Shown: positions 17,026 through 26,140 of the stretch, one piece after another | Layout of the letters: every line of letters begins with the position of its first letter | How positions within the stretch are numbered: position 1 is the stretch's first letter | Source: an uncultured Coriobacteriaceae bacterium | GTDB lineage: Bacteria > Actinomycetota > Coriobacteriia > Coriobacteriales > Atopobiaceae | NCBI GenBank assembly: GCA_902790135.1 | Contig: CADAQM010000029.1 | Span: 1-39,139, forward strand | Length of the DNA: 39,139 bases | Reading direction: 5' to 3' | Notes under the pieces: model-generated | The model's input: the letters and a program-made list of their open reading frames with translations, nothing else | The model's database searches: none | What the model was told of the DNA's origin: nothing | Program-made: the position numbers and the translations under genes

Positions 17026-20000
17026 CTACCCTTTGCCCGTGCCGTACTTATCAGCGAAGAAAGCCCAGGCTGTACGGTAGTCCTCCACGCGGTCGCAGGT
17101 GTCGAAGGGTGCCACGTACTCGATGGTGCGCTCTAACGGCCCTCCGGGCAGGGTGTCGTCGATGTAGGTCTTTGGGTAGACGCCTGACGTGCAGACATCT
17201 ATGTCGCCAAAGGCCTTCTTGAACTCCGTGGGCTTGTACTTGAAGTTGCCCATGGCCTTGCGCGAGCACACCACGCGTCCGTTGACGTCGTACCACGTCT
17301 CGCGTTCGTATGACTGGAGCACCGAGAAGTCGAGCTGGTAGACGGTGATGAGCTGGTCGAGCGTGAGCCCGAGCGCCATCGAGACGAGCACGTCGAGCTC
17401 AACGAGCGCCTGCCGGCGCTGGTAATCCTTGCGCAGCGGCGTCTCCCAGCACCACTCGTCCGCGAGGGAGGAAAAAGTGCTCGCGGGGAGGCGCGGATCA
17501 TCCTTTGCCCAGGAGTAGCTGGCGAACTCGGGCTGCCACACATCACGCCATAGGTCAGCATAGTCGCGCGTTAGGCAGTTCAGGAGGAGGGCGCGACAGG
17601 CGATTTCGTCAAAGAGTGGCGTATCGATAACTGGAACCGAATAGATGTTATCAACAGTTAAGTCGCCTTTGCCTATTGCACGTACAACATAATCCAAAGG
17701 AAGAGAAGCCATGCATCCTGCCACCCATGAAAGCAATCGATACCGTGAGGTTCGATTCTTATTTATCCACGTTTCAGATGTGGATACATAAGCTCCAAGG
17801 AGCTTATGTATCCACATCTGGCCTGGTGATGCAATACCCGCTTGCAAAGTTCTCTCGGAAGAACATCCGACCATATCTCGGAATACAACCCGATAGTATT
17901 GATCGAATGTCGCACCTGATGCATCTGTTGGCATCCTCTGTGTGTATGCTTGCCTATCTGGAACTCTGCGGTATTTCGTTCTTACCAAATAGCTTTCTGG
18001 AATTGACTCAAGATCGATCGGGTCATAGTCGCTGTTATTGCGATAAACCGCCCTCGTAGTTTGATAGATGGGATTCGCTACACCGAGGTGTGGTCCTGAT
18101 AAGATGCTCTCATTAGCCGTTTCAACAAAACCAACGGATGGCTTAATCGTCTTATCCTTAACGCTGTTTGTTTCGTGCCAACACTGGGAAGAGAAGACTA
18201 CTGTTTTGTCAGACCTTAACGTGACCGACTGATTGGAAATGCTCAAAAGGGCCTTCATGAGTGGCTCAGCGTGAACGGTTAGCACTCTAGCTCCGAGCCA
18301 TTCCAAGTCGCCTAGCAGTCTTGCAAACGTCTTGAGCTCGTCGGCGCCTATATGGACAATCCTGTCACGGTGGCCTCTCGTCTCCCAATCTCCCTCGCTG
18401 GTCTTTACGCCAGGAACCGGGCCTTTACCATCCGACTCATAGCATTCTTCGATGGTGGATGGTGTGTACAGGTTTGAGATTGAGTCGAAGCTCGGCTCTT
18501 GGCGTACACCACCATACGTGTTCAGACTGAACACCGTATGGTGGTCTACGCCTGCGAACACTTTCAATTCGTTTACGAATTGAAAGTGTGTTCGCAGGCG
18601 TAGACCACCGGCAGCGCGAAGCGCTGCCGCTTTTGGATCGTTGAAAATGCCATCGGGATGGATGAAGGCAGATACGCCGTTTTCCTGCGAGAACCCCCAA
18701 GCCTGCGGCAAAAAACACTTATACAAGTTCGTTTGCTGCCCTTTAAGCAGCGGATAGTTCTGTACGGCGTTGAGGAAGCTCTTCTGTCCCGTCATCTTTA
18801 CGTACTCGGACAGATACGTGTTACGTGCCGCAGGGTTCTCAAGCGCCTCGCCACGTTGCCGCGCCGTCTGGTCTGCCGAGAGCTTCTTGACGGCGAAACG
18901 TGGATCGTCGTCCGAGAGCACGGCCTGCTCGTTCCACTCCAGCTTGATCCAGGGTGGGTTCCCCAACAGCAGATCGAACCCGCCACGTGCCTCGAACACG
19001 TCGGCAAACTCCAGCTCCCAGTGGAAGAAGTGCTGGCGCTCGGAGATCTCTCTTACCACCGCGAGTCGCGGGAACTGGTTGCAGAGCTTGTCGAGGTCTA
19101 CCTCGTTCTCAAGACCGAACTGCATCTGCATCTGGCGCAGCTCGCGGTCCTTGTCCGTCTGGAACTCCTCGCCCAAGTCCAGCTGTATTTGCTGCGTGGC
19201 CTGCTCTTCGACGCCCACCACGCCCGATACCGTGCCTATGAGGATGAAGGACATGTCCATGAGGAACTCGTCGCGCGAGGGCAGCAGGTCCGCCTTGTCG
19301 ATGGGCCAGAACCACAGCGAGCACCAGTAGTCCATCGCAAACTTGAGACGCGCATAGGGGCCGGCGTTGCGCGCGTGCTCGCTGCGGTAGAACTGGGCGA
19401 GCACCTGGTCCTTTTGGCGGATGCTCGTGCGGTTGGGCCTGGCCGCCTCGTCGTGCCCAAAGCAATGGAGCTCGTCGAGCGTCTGCCGGCGCAGCTCGCG
19501 CTGCTGGTCCACCTGCTTCTTCCACAGGTCGTCGACCACGTAGGAGAGCTCGCGCAGGCTCTTGACCTCGTCGGTGCGGTATGGCTGCGTAAAGCCCTTC
19601 CGCCAACGGTTGATGCCGGCGATGGCCTGGGGTTCCAGACCTTTGATGACTTTGTCCCCGTAGTCGGCCATGCCTGGGTCGCCCACGAGGAAGTGGTAGA
19701 CGCGATGGCTCCTTGAGCAGCCCGTCTCGAAGCCCACGCGCTCGGGTTCGTGGTCGTACCAGCGGATGCCCTTGGTCTTGGAAGACAGGTCCTTCTCGGT
19801 ATACCCCTGCCGGCGTGCGCCAATGAGCGAGTTGCCGCAGTGCAGCTGGTTGCCAAACCAGGGCACGTGGCCGTCCTGGCTGATGGTGTTGAGCCAGAGG
19901 GAGACCTCTCCCAGTTCCACGGCGATTGGGTTGAGGTCGATGCCGTACACGTTGCGGTCTGCGATGAACATCTTGACGCGCTGCAGCTCGAGCTGTCGCT

Positions 20001-21789
20001 GGTCGTGCGGGATGGTCTGTCCCAGCTCCTCCTGCTTCTTTGTGAGATACGCCTCTGCCAGCTGATTGATCGCCTCGTTCAAGAACGCCGCCGAGCCCAT
20101 GGCGGGCTCGCAGATGGTGAGGCTCAAGATCTGGTCGGCCGTCTTGCCCTGCAGGAGTTCCTTGAGAGCGTATTTGACGAGGCACTGCGTGAGGCTCTCG
20201 GGCGTGTAGTACGAGGCCGACTGTTCACGCTCGCGTCCGGCCAGACGATAGATGAAGTGCCCCTTCTCATAGGTCCTCAACTCACCGGCGCGAGGATTGG
20301 GCTTCTCGTAGCGCACCCTTTCGTCCTCGGTGTACTGGCCCAGCTCCGCCTCGGTGACGAAGTAGCCAACGTCCAGCTCGTTGAACTTGTCCTTGGCTCG
20401 CTTGACCTCGTAGAGCGTCTCTTGAGCAATAAAGCCGCGATATGAGAGGAGGGCCTCGTATACGCTACCCAGCTGGTTGATGCCGAGCGTACCGTAGCTC
20501 ACGCGCTCGGAGCGTCCCTTTGTGGGGTGCGTGTAGCTCATCTTGTCAACGATCTGCAGCATGACGGAATCGCGCAGGCGTGCGTCATCGATGAGCGGGG
20601 TGCGCTCGCGGTCGAAGATATGCGCCTTGAGGGGTGGCACGATAAAGACGTCGTTGGTGGAGCCGGCCGCGAGCAGGCTCTGGTACTGCTGCTCGTCTGT
20701 GGGGTAGCCGTCGTATACCAGCTCGCAGGCTATGCGAAGCGTACGATCGATGTAATCTGTGTCCTCTCCCGAAGCATCGATGTCGTCGCGGTGGTTCTCC
20801 GCAATGGAGCGGATGGACTCAAGCGAGTAAGACTTGAGGTAGGCCTCAGACTTGGTGGGTGCAAAGCCCAGGTCGGGACGCGCCTCCATGAAGAGCAGGA
20901 AGAGCATGCGGTACATGTAGCGGAGGCATTCGATCGTAAGCTCGCCCGCATCGATAGGGTCCTTGCCGAGGCTGCGGCCCTTGTTGTGCGTCCAGTCGAA
21001 GATGACCTCGTTGCCAAGCAGCTCCACGCACTCGCGCAGGGCGTAGCGCAGCGAGTCGGACACCTCTGATGCGTGCTCGCGAGACTCGCGGTCGAGCTCG
21101 TCGAGCAGAATATCGCCTGTCTGTGGGCAGAGGCTGCTGTATGCCAGGAACGTCGCTACGGCTTGGAAGGAGGATTCCTCGCGCCTGCGGAAGATCTCAT
21201 CCATGTCGAAGGAAAGGTAGCGCTTCTCTGGCCACTTGTTTCGGTCGACAAGCACCAGCTCCTTGGGACTGGCAAGGATGACGAAGCGGGCGGGATGTGC
21301 GACGTCGAGGAGCAGGACGTCGAGCGCCTCCTCGCACGAGTGGCCACAGGTGGGGGCATCCTCTTCTTCCGCAAGGCTCAGGGGCATCGTGGAGAGGAGG
21401 TCTTCCTCGTCCTTGGGATGGCAGGCGATGACCCACACGCGCGGCCTGTTGTCCGCGTCCCGATACTCTGCCATCAAGGGCACGAAGGTGCCATCGGGAA
21501 GGGGTATCTGGTCTGGCTGGGCTTCCGGGTACCCCAGGGCGTTGAGGTAGGCGTCCAGCATCTCGCGGTAGCCGTCTTGGGAACGACGCGGCCCGCCTTC
21601 TCCAAAGAGCCGGTAGTACAGTGTGCTGGTATCGCGCAGGTTCTGATAGGGCGTCCGCGCATCCGTGTCCTTGGCGACAGTCTTCCAGTCCTGGACGGCC
21701 TCCTTCACGCTCTGCTCGAAGTAGTCGGACAGATAGTGATCCGTGTAGAACTCGTTGACGCTGCTGATGCCGGTGAGGTCTATAGCCAT
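17026..21789 (-). CDS. Large adenine-specific DNA methyltransferase (DrmMI/PglX/Eco57I-like)
   Basis: 1587 residues. The SAM-binding motif I, LTICEPAMGSAAFLNEA, is near 555-570, followed by NVYGIDLNPIAVELGEVSLWL. The catalytic motif IV, LLLGNPPWIKLEW, is at about 941-953, with a roughly 375-residue insertion between. The C-terminal third should hold the target recognition domain. It most resembles DISARM DrmMI and BREX PglX enzymes that mark host DNA at N6-adenine; no nuclease domain is evident at either end. The coding strand turns clearly AT-richer between about 17600 and 18550 (residues about 1080-1395), and two long inverted repeats lie at residues 1061-1084 and 1324-1339. It starts 3 bp after the SNF2 gene's stop. 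Confidence 0.9.
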   Translation of the reverse strand: MAIDLTGISSVNEFYTDHYLSDYFEQSVKEAVQDWKTVAKDTDARTPYQNLRDTSTLYYRLFGEGGPRRSQDGYREMLDAYLNALGYPEAQPDQIPLPDGTFVPLMAEYRDADNRPRVWVIACHPKDEEDLLSTMPLSLAEEEDAPTCGHSCEEALDVLLLDVAHPARFVILASPKELVLVDRNKWPEKRYLSFDMDEIFRRREESSFQAVATFLAYSSLCPQTGDILLDELDRESREHASEVSDSLRYALRECVELLGNEVIFDWTHNKGRSLGKDPIDAGELTIECLRYMYRMLFLLFMEARPDLGFAPTKSEAYLKSYSLESIRSIAENHRDDIDASGEDTDYIDRTLRIACELVYDGYPTDEQQYQSLLAAGSTNDVFIVPPLKAHIFDRERTPLIDDARLRDSVMLQIVDKMSYTHPTKGRSERVSYGTLGINQLGSVYEALLSYRGFIAQETLYEVKRAKDKFNELDVGYFVTEAELGQYTEDERVRYEKPNPRAGELRTYEKGHFIYRLAGREREQSASYYTPESLTQCLVKYALKELLQGKTADQILSLTICEPAMGSAAFLNEAINQLAEAYLTKKQEELGQTIPHDQRQLELQRVKMFIADRNVYGIDLNPIAVELGEVSLWLNTISQDGHVPWFGNQLHCGNSLIGARRQGYTEKDLSSKTKGIRWYDHEPERVGFETGCSRSHRVYHFLVGDPGMADYGDKVIKGLEPQAIAGINRWRKGFTQPYRTDEVKSLRELSYVVDDLWKKQVDQQRELRRQTLDELHCFGHDEAARPNRTSIRQKDQVLAQFYRSEHARNAGPYARLKFAMDYWCSLWFWPIDKADLLPSRDEFLMDMSFILIGTVSGVVGVEEQATQQIQLDLGEEFQTDKDRELRQMQMQFGLENEVDLDKLCNQFPRLAVVREISERQHFFHWELEFADVFEARGGFDLLLGNPPWIKLEWNEQAVLSDDDPRFAVKKLSADQTARQRGEALENPAARNTYLSEYVKMTGQKSFLNAVQNYPLLKGQQTNLYKCFLPQAWGFSQENGVSAFIHPDGIFNDPKAAALRAAGGLRLRTHFQFVNELKVFAGVDHHTVFSLNTYGGVRQEPSFDSISNLYTPSTIEECYESDGKGPVPGVKTSEGDWETRGHRDRIVHIGADELKTFARLLGDLEWLGARVLTVHAEPLMKALLSISNQSVTLRSDKTVVFSSQCWHETNSVKDKTIKPSVGFVETANESILSGPHLGVANPIYQTTRAVYRNNSDYDPIDLESIPESYLVRTKYRRVPDRQAYTQRMPTDASGATFDQYYRVVFRDMVGCSSERTLQAGIASPGQMWIHKLLGAYVSTSETWINKNRTSRYRLLSWVAGCMASLPLDYVVRAIGKGDLTVDNIYSVPVIDTPLFDEIACRALLLNCLTRDYADLWRDVWQPEFASYSWAKDDPRLPASTFSSLADEWCWETPLRKDYQRRQALVELDVLVSMALGLTLDQLITVYQLDFSVLQSYERETWYDVNGRVVCSRKAMGNFKYKPTEFKKAFGDIDVCTSGVYPKTYIDDTLPGGPLERTIEYVAPFDTCDRVEDYRTAWAFFADKYGTGKG
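17775..17820. repeat. Perfect 22-bp inverted repeat inside the methyltransferase gene
   Basis: The arm 17775-17796 is the exact reverse complement of 17799-17820, with a 2-base centre. It codes for residues about 1324-1339 (MWIHKLLGAYVSTSE region). Confidence 0.93.
18540..18609. repeat. 33/35-bp near-perfect inverted repeat inside the methyltransferase gene
   Basis: The arm 18540-18572 pairs with 18575-18609: 22 bp, a 2-base bulge, then 11 bp, with a 2-base centre. It codes for the RLRTHFQFVNELKVFAGVDHH region (residues about 1061-1084). Confidence 0.93.
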
Positions 21790-21792
21790 CTC

Positions 21793-24627
21793 TTACGCTC
21801 CCACGAATGCGGCTTGGATGCGAATGTTGGGGTTGTCCTCGATCTCGAGGGTGTCGCTGACCCATTTGACGTACTGGTCAAAGAGGTCGTCAATCTCTGC
21901 CGCCTTTCGCGTGCGCACGCTCTCGAACGTGGGAAGGGCGAGCTGCACCTCCTTGTGCCGTTCGCGCAGGCGCTCCAGATTGTCAATTTCCTCGTAGATG
22001 TGCGGGTCAATCCTCTGCTTGTACGCATCGAAGGACTTGGTCATGTGCTTGTGCGCTTCGGCGACAACCATAGGGCAGAGCGTGCCGGCATGCTGAGCTT
22101 CTTGGTCCGTCGTCAGCAGCTGATTGGGGATTCGCTCGTCATCGATCTGTGTCAGTTTGACGACCTGGTTGAGCGTGAGCTCACGCTCGAAAGACCCGTT
22201 CTCGAAGAGCAGGCCGAACCATTCGTCTACGACAGGCGACGACTTACGGTTTGGGAAGATGCCCTGCACGAGGAAGAGGGTTTGGCTGGCAGCGAGTCCC
22301 TTGACGCTCACGAGAGGGGCCCCATCACGCTGGAAGAGCTGCATCGAGGCCTTGTCCTCGATCCACTCGAAGATTGGGTGCAGACGCCAGAGATACTGTG
22401 CCTGGGGCCAGTTGCCTAGTTCGAACTCTGCGCTGCGGGCACGCTCGGCATCCTCCATGCAATGCGCCTTGTCGGGGCTGAGCACCAGCGTGTCGCTATT
22501 GACATTGCGCTCTGGTGCGATCTTCTTGAGCCGGCGGGCAAGCTCGCCGCTCGGGTCGATCCGCAGGCGAAGTCCCCGCACTTTGTCGAGCTGCTGGCGG
22601 CTCTGGACGCCGGAGTCCTTGCCAAAGGCCTCCAGTCCTTCCTGCAGGAACTCCATGTCGTCGAGCAGGGTGTGGTCCTCGATCGTGGGAACCTGCCCCG
22701 CGGCCTGCTCCTGCGCCTTCTCGATAAAGAGGTCGAAGAGCGAGAAGTCGTCATCTCCACCGTCGTCGACGAAAGCCTGCTCAAACGCCTCGGCGTCTGA
22801 GCCAGTCTCGAGCGCCTGCTCCACCACGCGGGTCTCGTCCTCCACATTGAACTTGCCGAGGAGCATGGAGGGGTCCCCGATATTGTCGTGCGCCTGTCTC
22901 TCCTTCTCGATGAGAATCTCTATGATGCGGGCATCGCCTTTGATGCGGTCGTTCTTGGCTTCGGTCGTGAGGAAGCGAATCTCGGGCCGACGCTTCTGGC
23001 CGTAGCGGTCGATGCGGCCGTTTCGCTGCTGGAACACCATGAGCGACCATGGCGTGTCAAAGTGGACAAGGCGATGGCAGAGATAGTGCAGGTTGATGCC
23101 CTCGGACGCCACGTCTGAGGCCACGAGCACCCGAACTGGCGCGGCCTCGTTGCCGAACTCAGCCACGAGGTCCTGCTGTTCCATGTCGCTCATGCCGCCG
23201 TACATGGTGCGGACTGCCGCATCGTCCATACCGAGGTCGCGCTTCAGATGCTCGGCAACCCACCTCATGGTTTCGATGCGCTCGGTAAAGATCACCAGGC
23301 GGTCCGTCGCATCGCCAGGGTGCCATCCAAAGGCTGGGTCCCTCAAAAGGGTGAGCAGTCCCTGATAGCGCGAGAACGAACCTTCACCGATGCGCCGTAC
23401 GGCATCATGGAATGTGCGTAGCTGGTCGGCGTCGTGCGTGCTGTCGGAATCGGTGCGATCTGAGATCTTTGCAAGCCTCTGCTCGATTGTCTTGAGGCAG
23501 GCTGCGGGACTCGAGAAGAGCGCCTTCTCCAAGACGATCTTGAAGAGGCTCGTGCTTGCGCCTCGGCGCCTTGCGTCCATCTTGAGATCGAGCTCTTCGA
23601 AGACATCGTAGACATGCTCTTCGGCAGGACTCGCGACGGTTGGAACGAGCTCCACGTTCCTCGACAGGAAGGTGTCAGCGGCTTGGTCGCGCACGTCCTT
23701 CTTGAAGCGGCGAACGCAGAGGCCCTTGATGTCCTCGGGCGTGTAGCTGTCTGGGTCTGCAATCGCGGTCGGATCCAGCATGTTCATGAGCGAGGCGAAG
23801 CTGCGGGGCCTGCCGTCATGGGGTGTAGCCGAGAGCATGATGAGCGTGTCCGAGCGGTTCTTGAGCCGCTCAGCCAGGCGGTTGCGCTGGGAGCGCGCGC
23901 CTCGCTCGGCGACGTTTTGAGCCTCGTCGACCACGATGATGTCCCAATAGGCGTTTTCGAGGTGGATGCCGTACTCGACCCCACGCTTGATGGTGTCTAT
24001 GGAGACGATTGCCTTGTCGTAATAGAAGAAGGGGTTGGCATTGGAGGGAAGCTCGGCACGAATGCGCTGGATTTTTGCGGAGTCGAGTCGCACGAGCGGG
24101 ATGGTGAACCGGTTCCACATCTCCATCTGGAACTGCGTAAGCATGCTCTTCTCGGTGATCACGAGGATTCGCTTGCCCCTGCCACGTGCGATGAGCTCGC
24201 TCATGAGGATGCCAGCCTCAAGGGTTTTGCCCAAGCCCACGGTGTCGGCTATCAAGATGCGCTGGCGAGTGTGCCTGAGCGCTTGGTATGCAGGTTCGAG
24301 CTGGTAGGTGAGCGGCTCCATGGCGGCGTGCTGGCCGACGTGCAGTGCATCGTCAGTGGGGATCTTGCGACGCAAGGCGCTCTCGAGGTAGAGCCTCGTG
24401 TTGCGGTACATGGGGGAGGTGTCCACCACGAGCTTGGTGTGGGCGGGGTCTACTGGCGTGACTTCGTCCAAGTCGGAGAGGAAGACGGCCTCGCGACCAT
24501 GTACGAGAGGGCTGATCCCCTCACAGTGAAACGCCCTGCTACCGAGTGTGTTGGTGTTGATGCGCTTTACGAGCCACTCTTCACCACGAATGAGTACACG
24601 CGAGCCGGGGGCAATGTCTGCCGTCAT
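21793..24627 (-). CDS. SNF2/HepA-type helicase (DrmD-like)
   Basis: 944 residues of the SF2 Swi2/Snf2 class. Motif I IADTVGLGKTLEAG (about 122-135), motif Ia RILVITEKSMLTQF, motif II VVDEAQNVAE (about 231-240), motif III LSATPHDGRP, motif V LVASDVASEGINLHYL and motif VI QQRNGRIDRYGQ (about 526-537). The N-terminal 120 residues include a small beta-rich segment (RVLIRGEEWLVKRI) as in RapA/HepA relatives, and the C-terminal 300 residues are charged and helical. Class 1 DISARM has such a helicase (DrmD) directly before the adenine methylase, as here. The start codon overlaps the stop of the small upstream gene as TAATG. Confidence 0.9.
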   Translation of the reverse strand: MTADIAPGSRVLIRGEEWLVKRINTNTLGSRAFHCEGISPLVHGREAVFLSDLDEVTPVDPAHTKLVVDTSPMYRNTRLYLESALRRKIPTDDALHVGQHAAMEPLTYQLEPAYQALRHTRQRILIADTVGLGKTLEAGILMSELIARGRGKRILVITEKSMLTQFQMEMWNRFTIPLVRLDSAKIQRIRAELPSNANPFFYYDKAIVSIDTIKRGVEYGIHLENAYWDIIVVDEAQNVAERGARSQRNRLAERLKNRSDTLIMLSATPHDGRPRSFASLMNMLDPTAIADPDSYTPEDIKGLCVRRFKKDVRDQAADTFLSRNVELVPTVASPAEEHVYDVFEELDLKMDARRRGASTSLFKIVLEKALFSSPAACLKTIEQRLAKISDRTDSDSTHDADQLRTFHDAVRRIGEGSFSRYQGLLTLLRDPAFGWHPGDATDRLVIFTERIETMRWVAEHLKRDLGMDDAAVRTMYGGMSDMEQQDLVAEFGNEAAPVRVLVASDVASEGINLHYLCHRLVHFDTPWSLMVFQQRNGRIDRYGQKRRPEIRFLTTEAKNDRIKGDARIIEILIEKERQAHDNIGDPSMLLGKFNVEDETRVVEQALETGSDAEAFEQAFVDDGGDDDFSLFDLFIEKAQEQAAGQVPTIEDHTLLDDMEFLQEGLEAFGKDSGVQSRQQLDKVRGLRLRIDPSGELARRLKKIAPERNVNSDTLVLSPDKAHCMEDAERARSAEFELGNWPQAQYLWRLHPIFEWIEDKASMQLFQRDGAPLVSVKGLAASQTLFLVQGIFPNRKSSPVVDEWFGLLFENGSFERELTLNQVVKLTQIDDERIPNQLLTTDQEAQHAGTLCPMVVAEAHKHMTKSFDAYKQRIDPHIYEEIDNLERLRERHKEVQLALPTFESVRTRKAAEIDDLFDQYVKWVSDTLEIEDNPNIRIQAAFVGA

Positions 24628-24815
24628 TAGTCCTTCACCTCCCGGGCGATGACGTCGTCAGCTAGAAGTGCCGTGATATAGGCTGACACGCTCACGCACT
24701 TGTCCTCAGCCACTTTAGCAATCGCCTTCTTGAGCTCGGGCGTCACTGCAAAGATGATGCGTTCGGTTTTTCGACCATTGAGCATGACCTTGCGGGTATC
24801 CAGTTCTGCAGTCAC
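24627..24815 (-). CDS. Small ribbon-helix-helix-like protein at the operon head
   Basis: About 62 residues. The segment TERIIFAVTPELKKAIAKVAEDKCVSVSAYITALL has the strand-helix-helix pattern of CopG/MetJ-type DNA-binding proteins, which act as dimers. I take GTG 24815 as start because GGGAGG (24821-24826) lies 5 bases upstream; the ATG at 24836 lies almost on the -10-like box. Its stop overlaps the helicase start (TAATG), so it is made together with the system. It probably autoregulates the defence operon, or it could be an antitoxin-type partner of the ParE-like domain in the UvrD-like protein. Confidence 0.7.
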   Translation of the reverse strand: MTAELDTRKVMLNGRKTERIIFAVTPELKKAIAKVAEDKCVSVSAYITALLADDVIAREVKD

Positions 24816-24840
24816 GTCGTCCTCCCTGCGAGACATAACA

Positions 24841-24849
24841 GTTATATAA
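24841..24849 (-). promoter_or_regulatory. Candidate -10 box / operator of the defence operon
   Basis: Minus-strand TATAAC overlaps the palindrome TTATATAA, 26 bases upstream of the GTG of the first gene. No good -35 box is seen, which fits an activator-dependent or tightly repressed promoter. Confidence 0.35.
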
Positions 24850-25093
24850 GTCTCTCAGTACGAAGGTGCTTTGGCTGCTATGCATCGACGGTTGGCATGA
24901 GGGAACCCTATCAGCGGCCCTTTAAGTCAGGTTGAACATCCTCGGCTGTTGGGTGTGGCGACTTGTTTGCTGGCAGTGGGTTATCCAGCCTTCTGCTTGC
25001 AAGAGTTGTCCCGCAATACGTCTCCCGTGATGATTAGAATCACAGACGTTAAGGATCCGAATCGATTTGACGACAGAGGAGCGCAGGTAAACC

Positions 25094-25912
25094 ATGCCGA
25101 ACGATGACGTGAGCGAGCTGAAAATAGAAGTACTCCCCGCGGGGTTCATCATCAAAGACGTGATTGGCAATTCCGAACAAAACCCGCTCTACAACTACGA
25201 GGACTGGCTTAGAGAACTGATAAACGAATCGTCAGCGTTCATGGCCAAAACAGGTGGAGTGAGATTTGAAGCTCCTGATCAAGAGGCGCACGGGGAAGCC
25301 GATGCTATCTCCGATACCTATTGCCTGGATTTCAAACTAGCCGCAGGGCAGTGTCTGATGCAAGCGCTACGGGAAACATCTTGGCAGATGATCGTTAACA
25401 GCGGGATAACCTGGACTACAACAAGCAGAAGAGAAGGTACGATGCGAGGCATCAAGCTGTATGTTGCGTTGAGGCGGCAAAGCGCATCCGACCTGCGAAA
25501 GCTATGGGACGCCGATCCCAAACGCGACTGTGCTGATGACATAGAGCAGGAGGTCGCAAGATTTCTGAAGCTTCTCCATACGAGGAAGAATCTCCTCATA
25601 CTTTTCCCCTATGTTCTGTATACGGAAGGGGATGTTGAGTACCCACTCTCCAAGGTATGCGATGCGGTCTACTCTGATTTCGCGAAAGCCTTTGATTTGC
25701 GCAGCGTATTGAATCCTGGTTTCGACAGTTACCTTGCATTCATCAAGGACCAGCATCTTGTCGTTGTGGAGAGCCGTCAGGATGGATGGTCTCTATTTGA
25801 TCGTATACCCTTAACCTCGAGCGAGACATTCAAGGAGATCGCGTGGCGTTATGTGCCCTGCACCAGTACGTGGCTGAACGAGCCGGTCGGTATACCAACC
25901 ACGCTCGTCTAG
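25094..25912 (+). CDS. Unrecognised 272-residue protein, possible PD-(D/E)xK nuclease
   Basis: I do not recognise the family. Residues about 65-90 read EAHGEADAISDTYCLDFKLA, which contains spaced acidic residues and a final DFK as in PD-(D/E)xK nucleases; this is suggestive only. The rest is mixed helix/strand with no membrane segment and no signal peptide. The gene is divergent from the defence operon, lies inside the island and is AT-richer than the chromosome, so it came with the island. It may be an accessory effector of the same system. An AGGT lies 5 bases upstream of the ATG. A bidirectional terminator follows 110 bp after its stop. Confidence 0.6.
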   Translation: MPNDDVSELKIEVLPAGFIIKDVIGNSEQNPLYNYEDWLRELINESSAFMAKTGGVRFEAPDQEAHGEADAISDTYCLDFKLAAGQCLMQALRETSWQMIVNSGITWTTTSRREGTMRGIKLYVALRRQSASDLRKLWDADPKRDCADDIEQEVARFLKLLHTRKNLLILFPYVLYTEGDVEYPLSKVCDAVYSDFAKAFDLRSVLNPGFDSYLAFIKDQHLVVVESRQDGWSLFDRIPLTSSETFKEIAWRYVPCTSTWLNEPVGIPTTLV

Positions 25913-26021
25913 CCAATGTGAGCTGAGGTATGACGACGCAAGCGCCTCTTGTAGCAGACAATCAGCGATGGTATCAAGTTTCTTATTAATAATCGGACAC
26001 AACCCGGACACAATGGGGAAC

Positions 26022-26044
26022 AAAACCGCCCGAACGGCGGTTTT
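26022..26044 (+). terminator. Terminator at the right island end
   Basis: AAAACCGCC / GGCGGTTTT (9 bp, 5-base loop) with A- and T-runs on both sides, so it can work on either strand. It is framed by an outer dyad: CGGACAC...TGGGGA pairs with TCCCCAGTGTCCG. Confidence 0.8.
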
Positions 26045-26140
26045 CCCACGTACTCCCCAGTGTCCGTCAGTTTTCGAAAAGGCCCAGCTCAGACGTTCAT
26101 TTCTTACTGTTGGTCATTGCTTGTGCTCGCTGCCGCAGGT

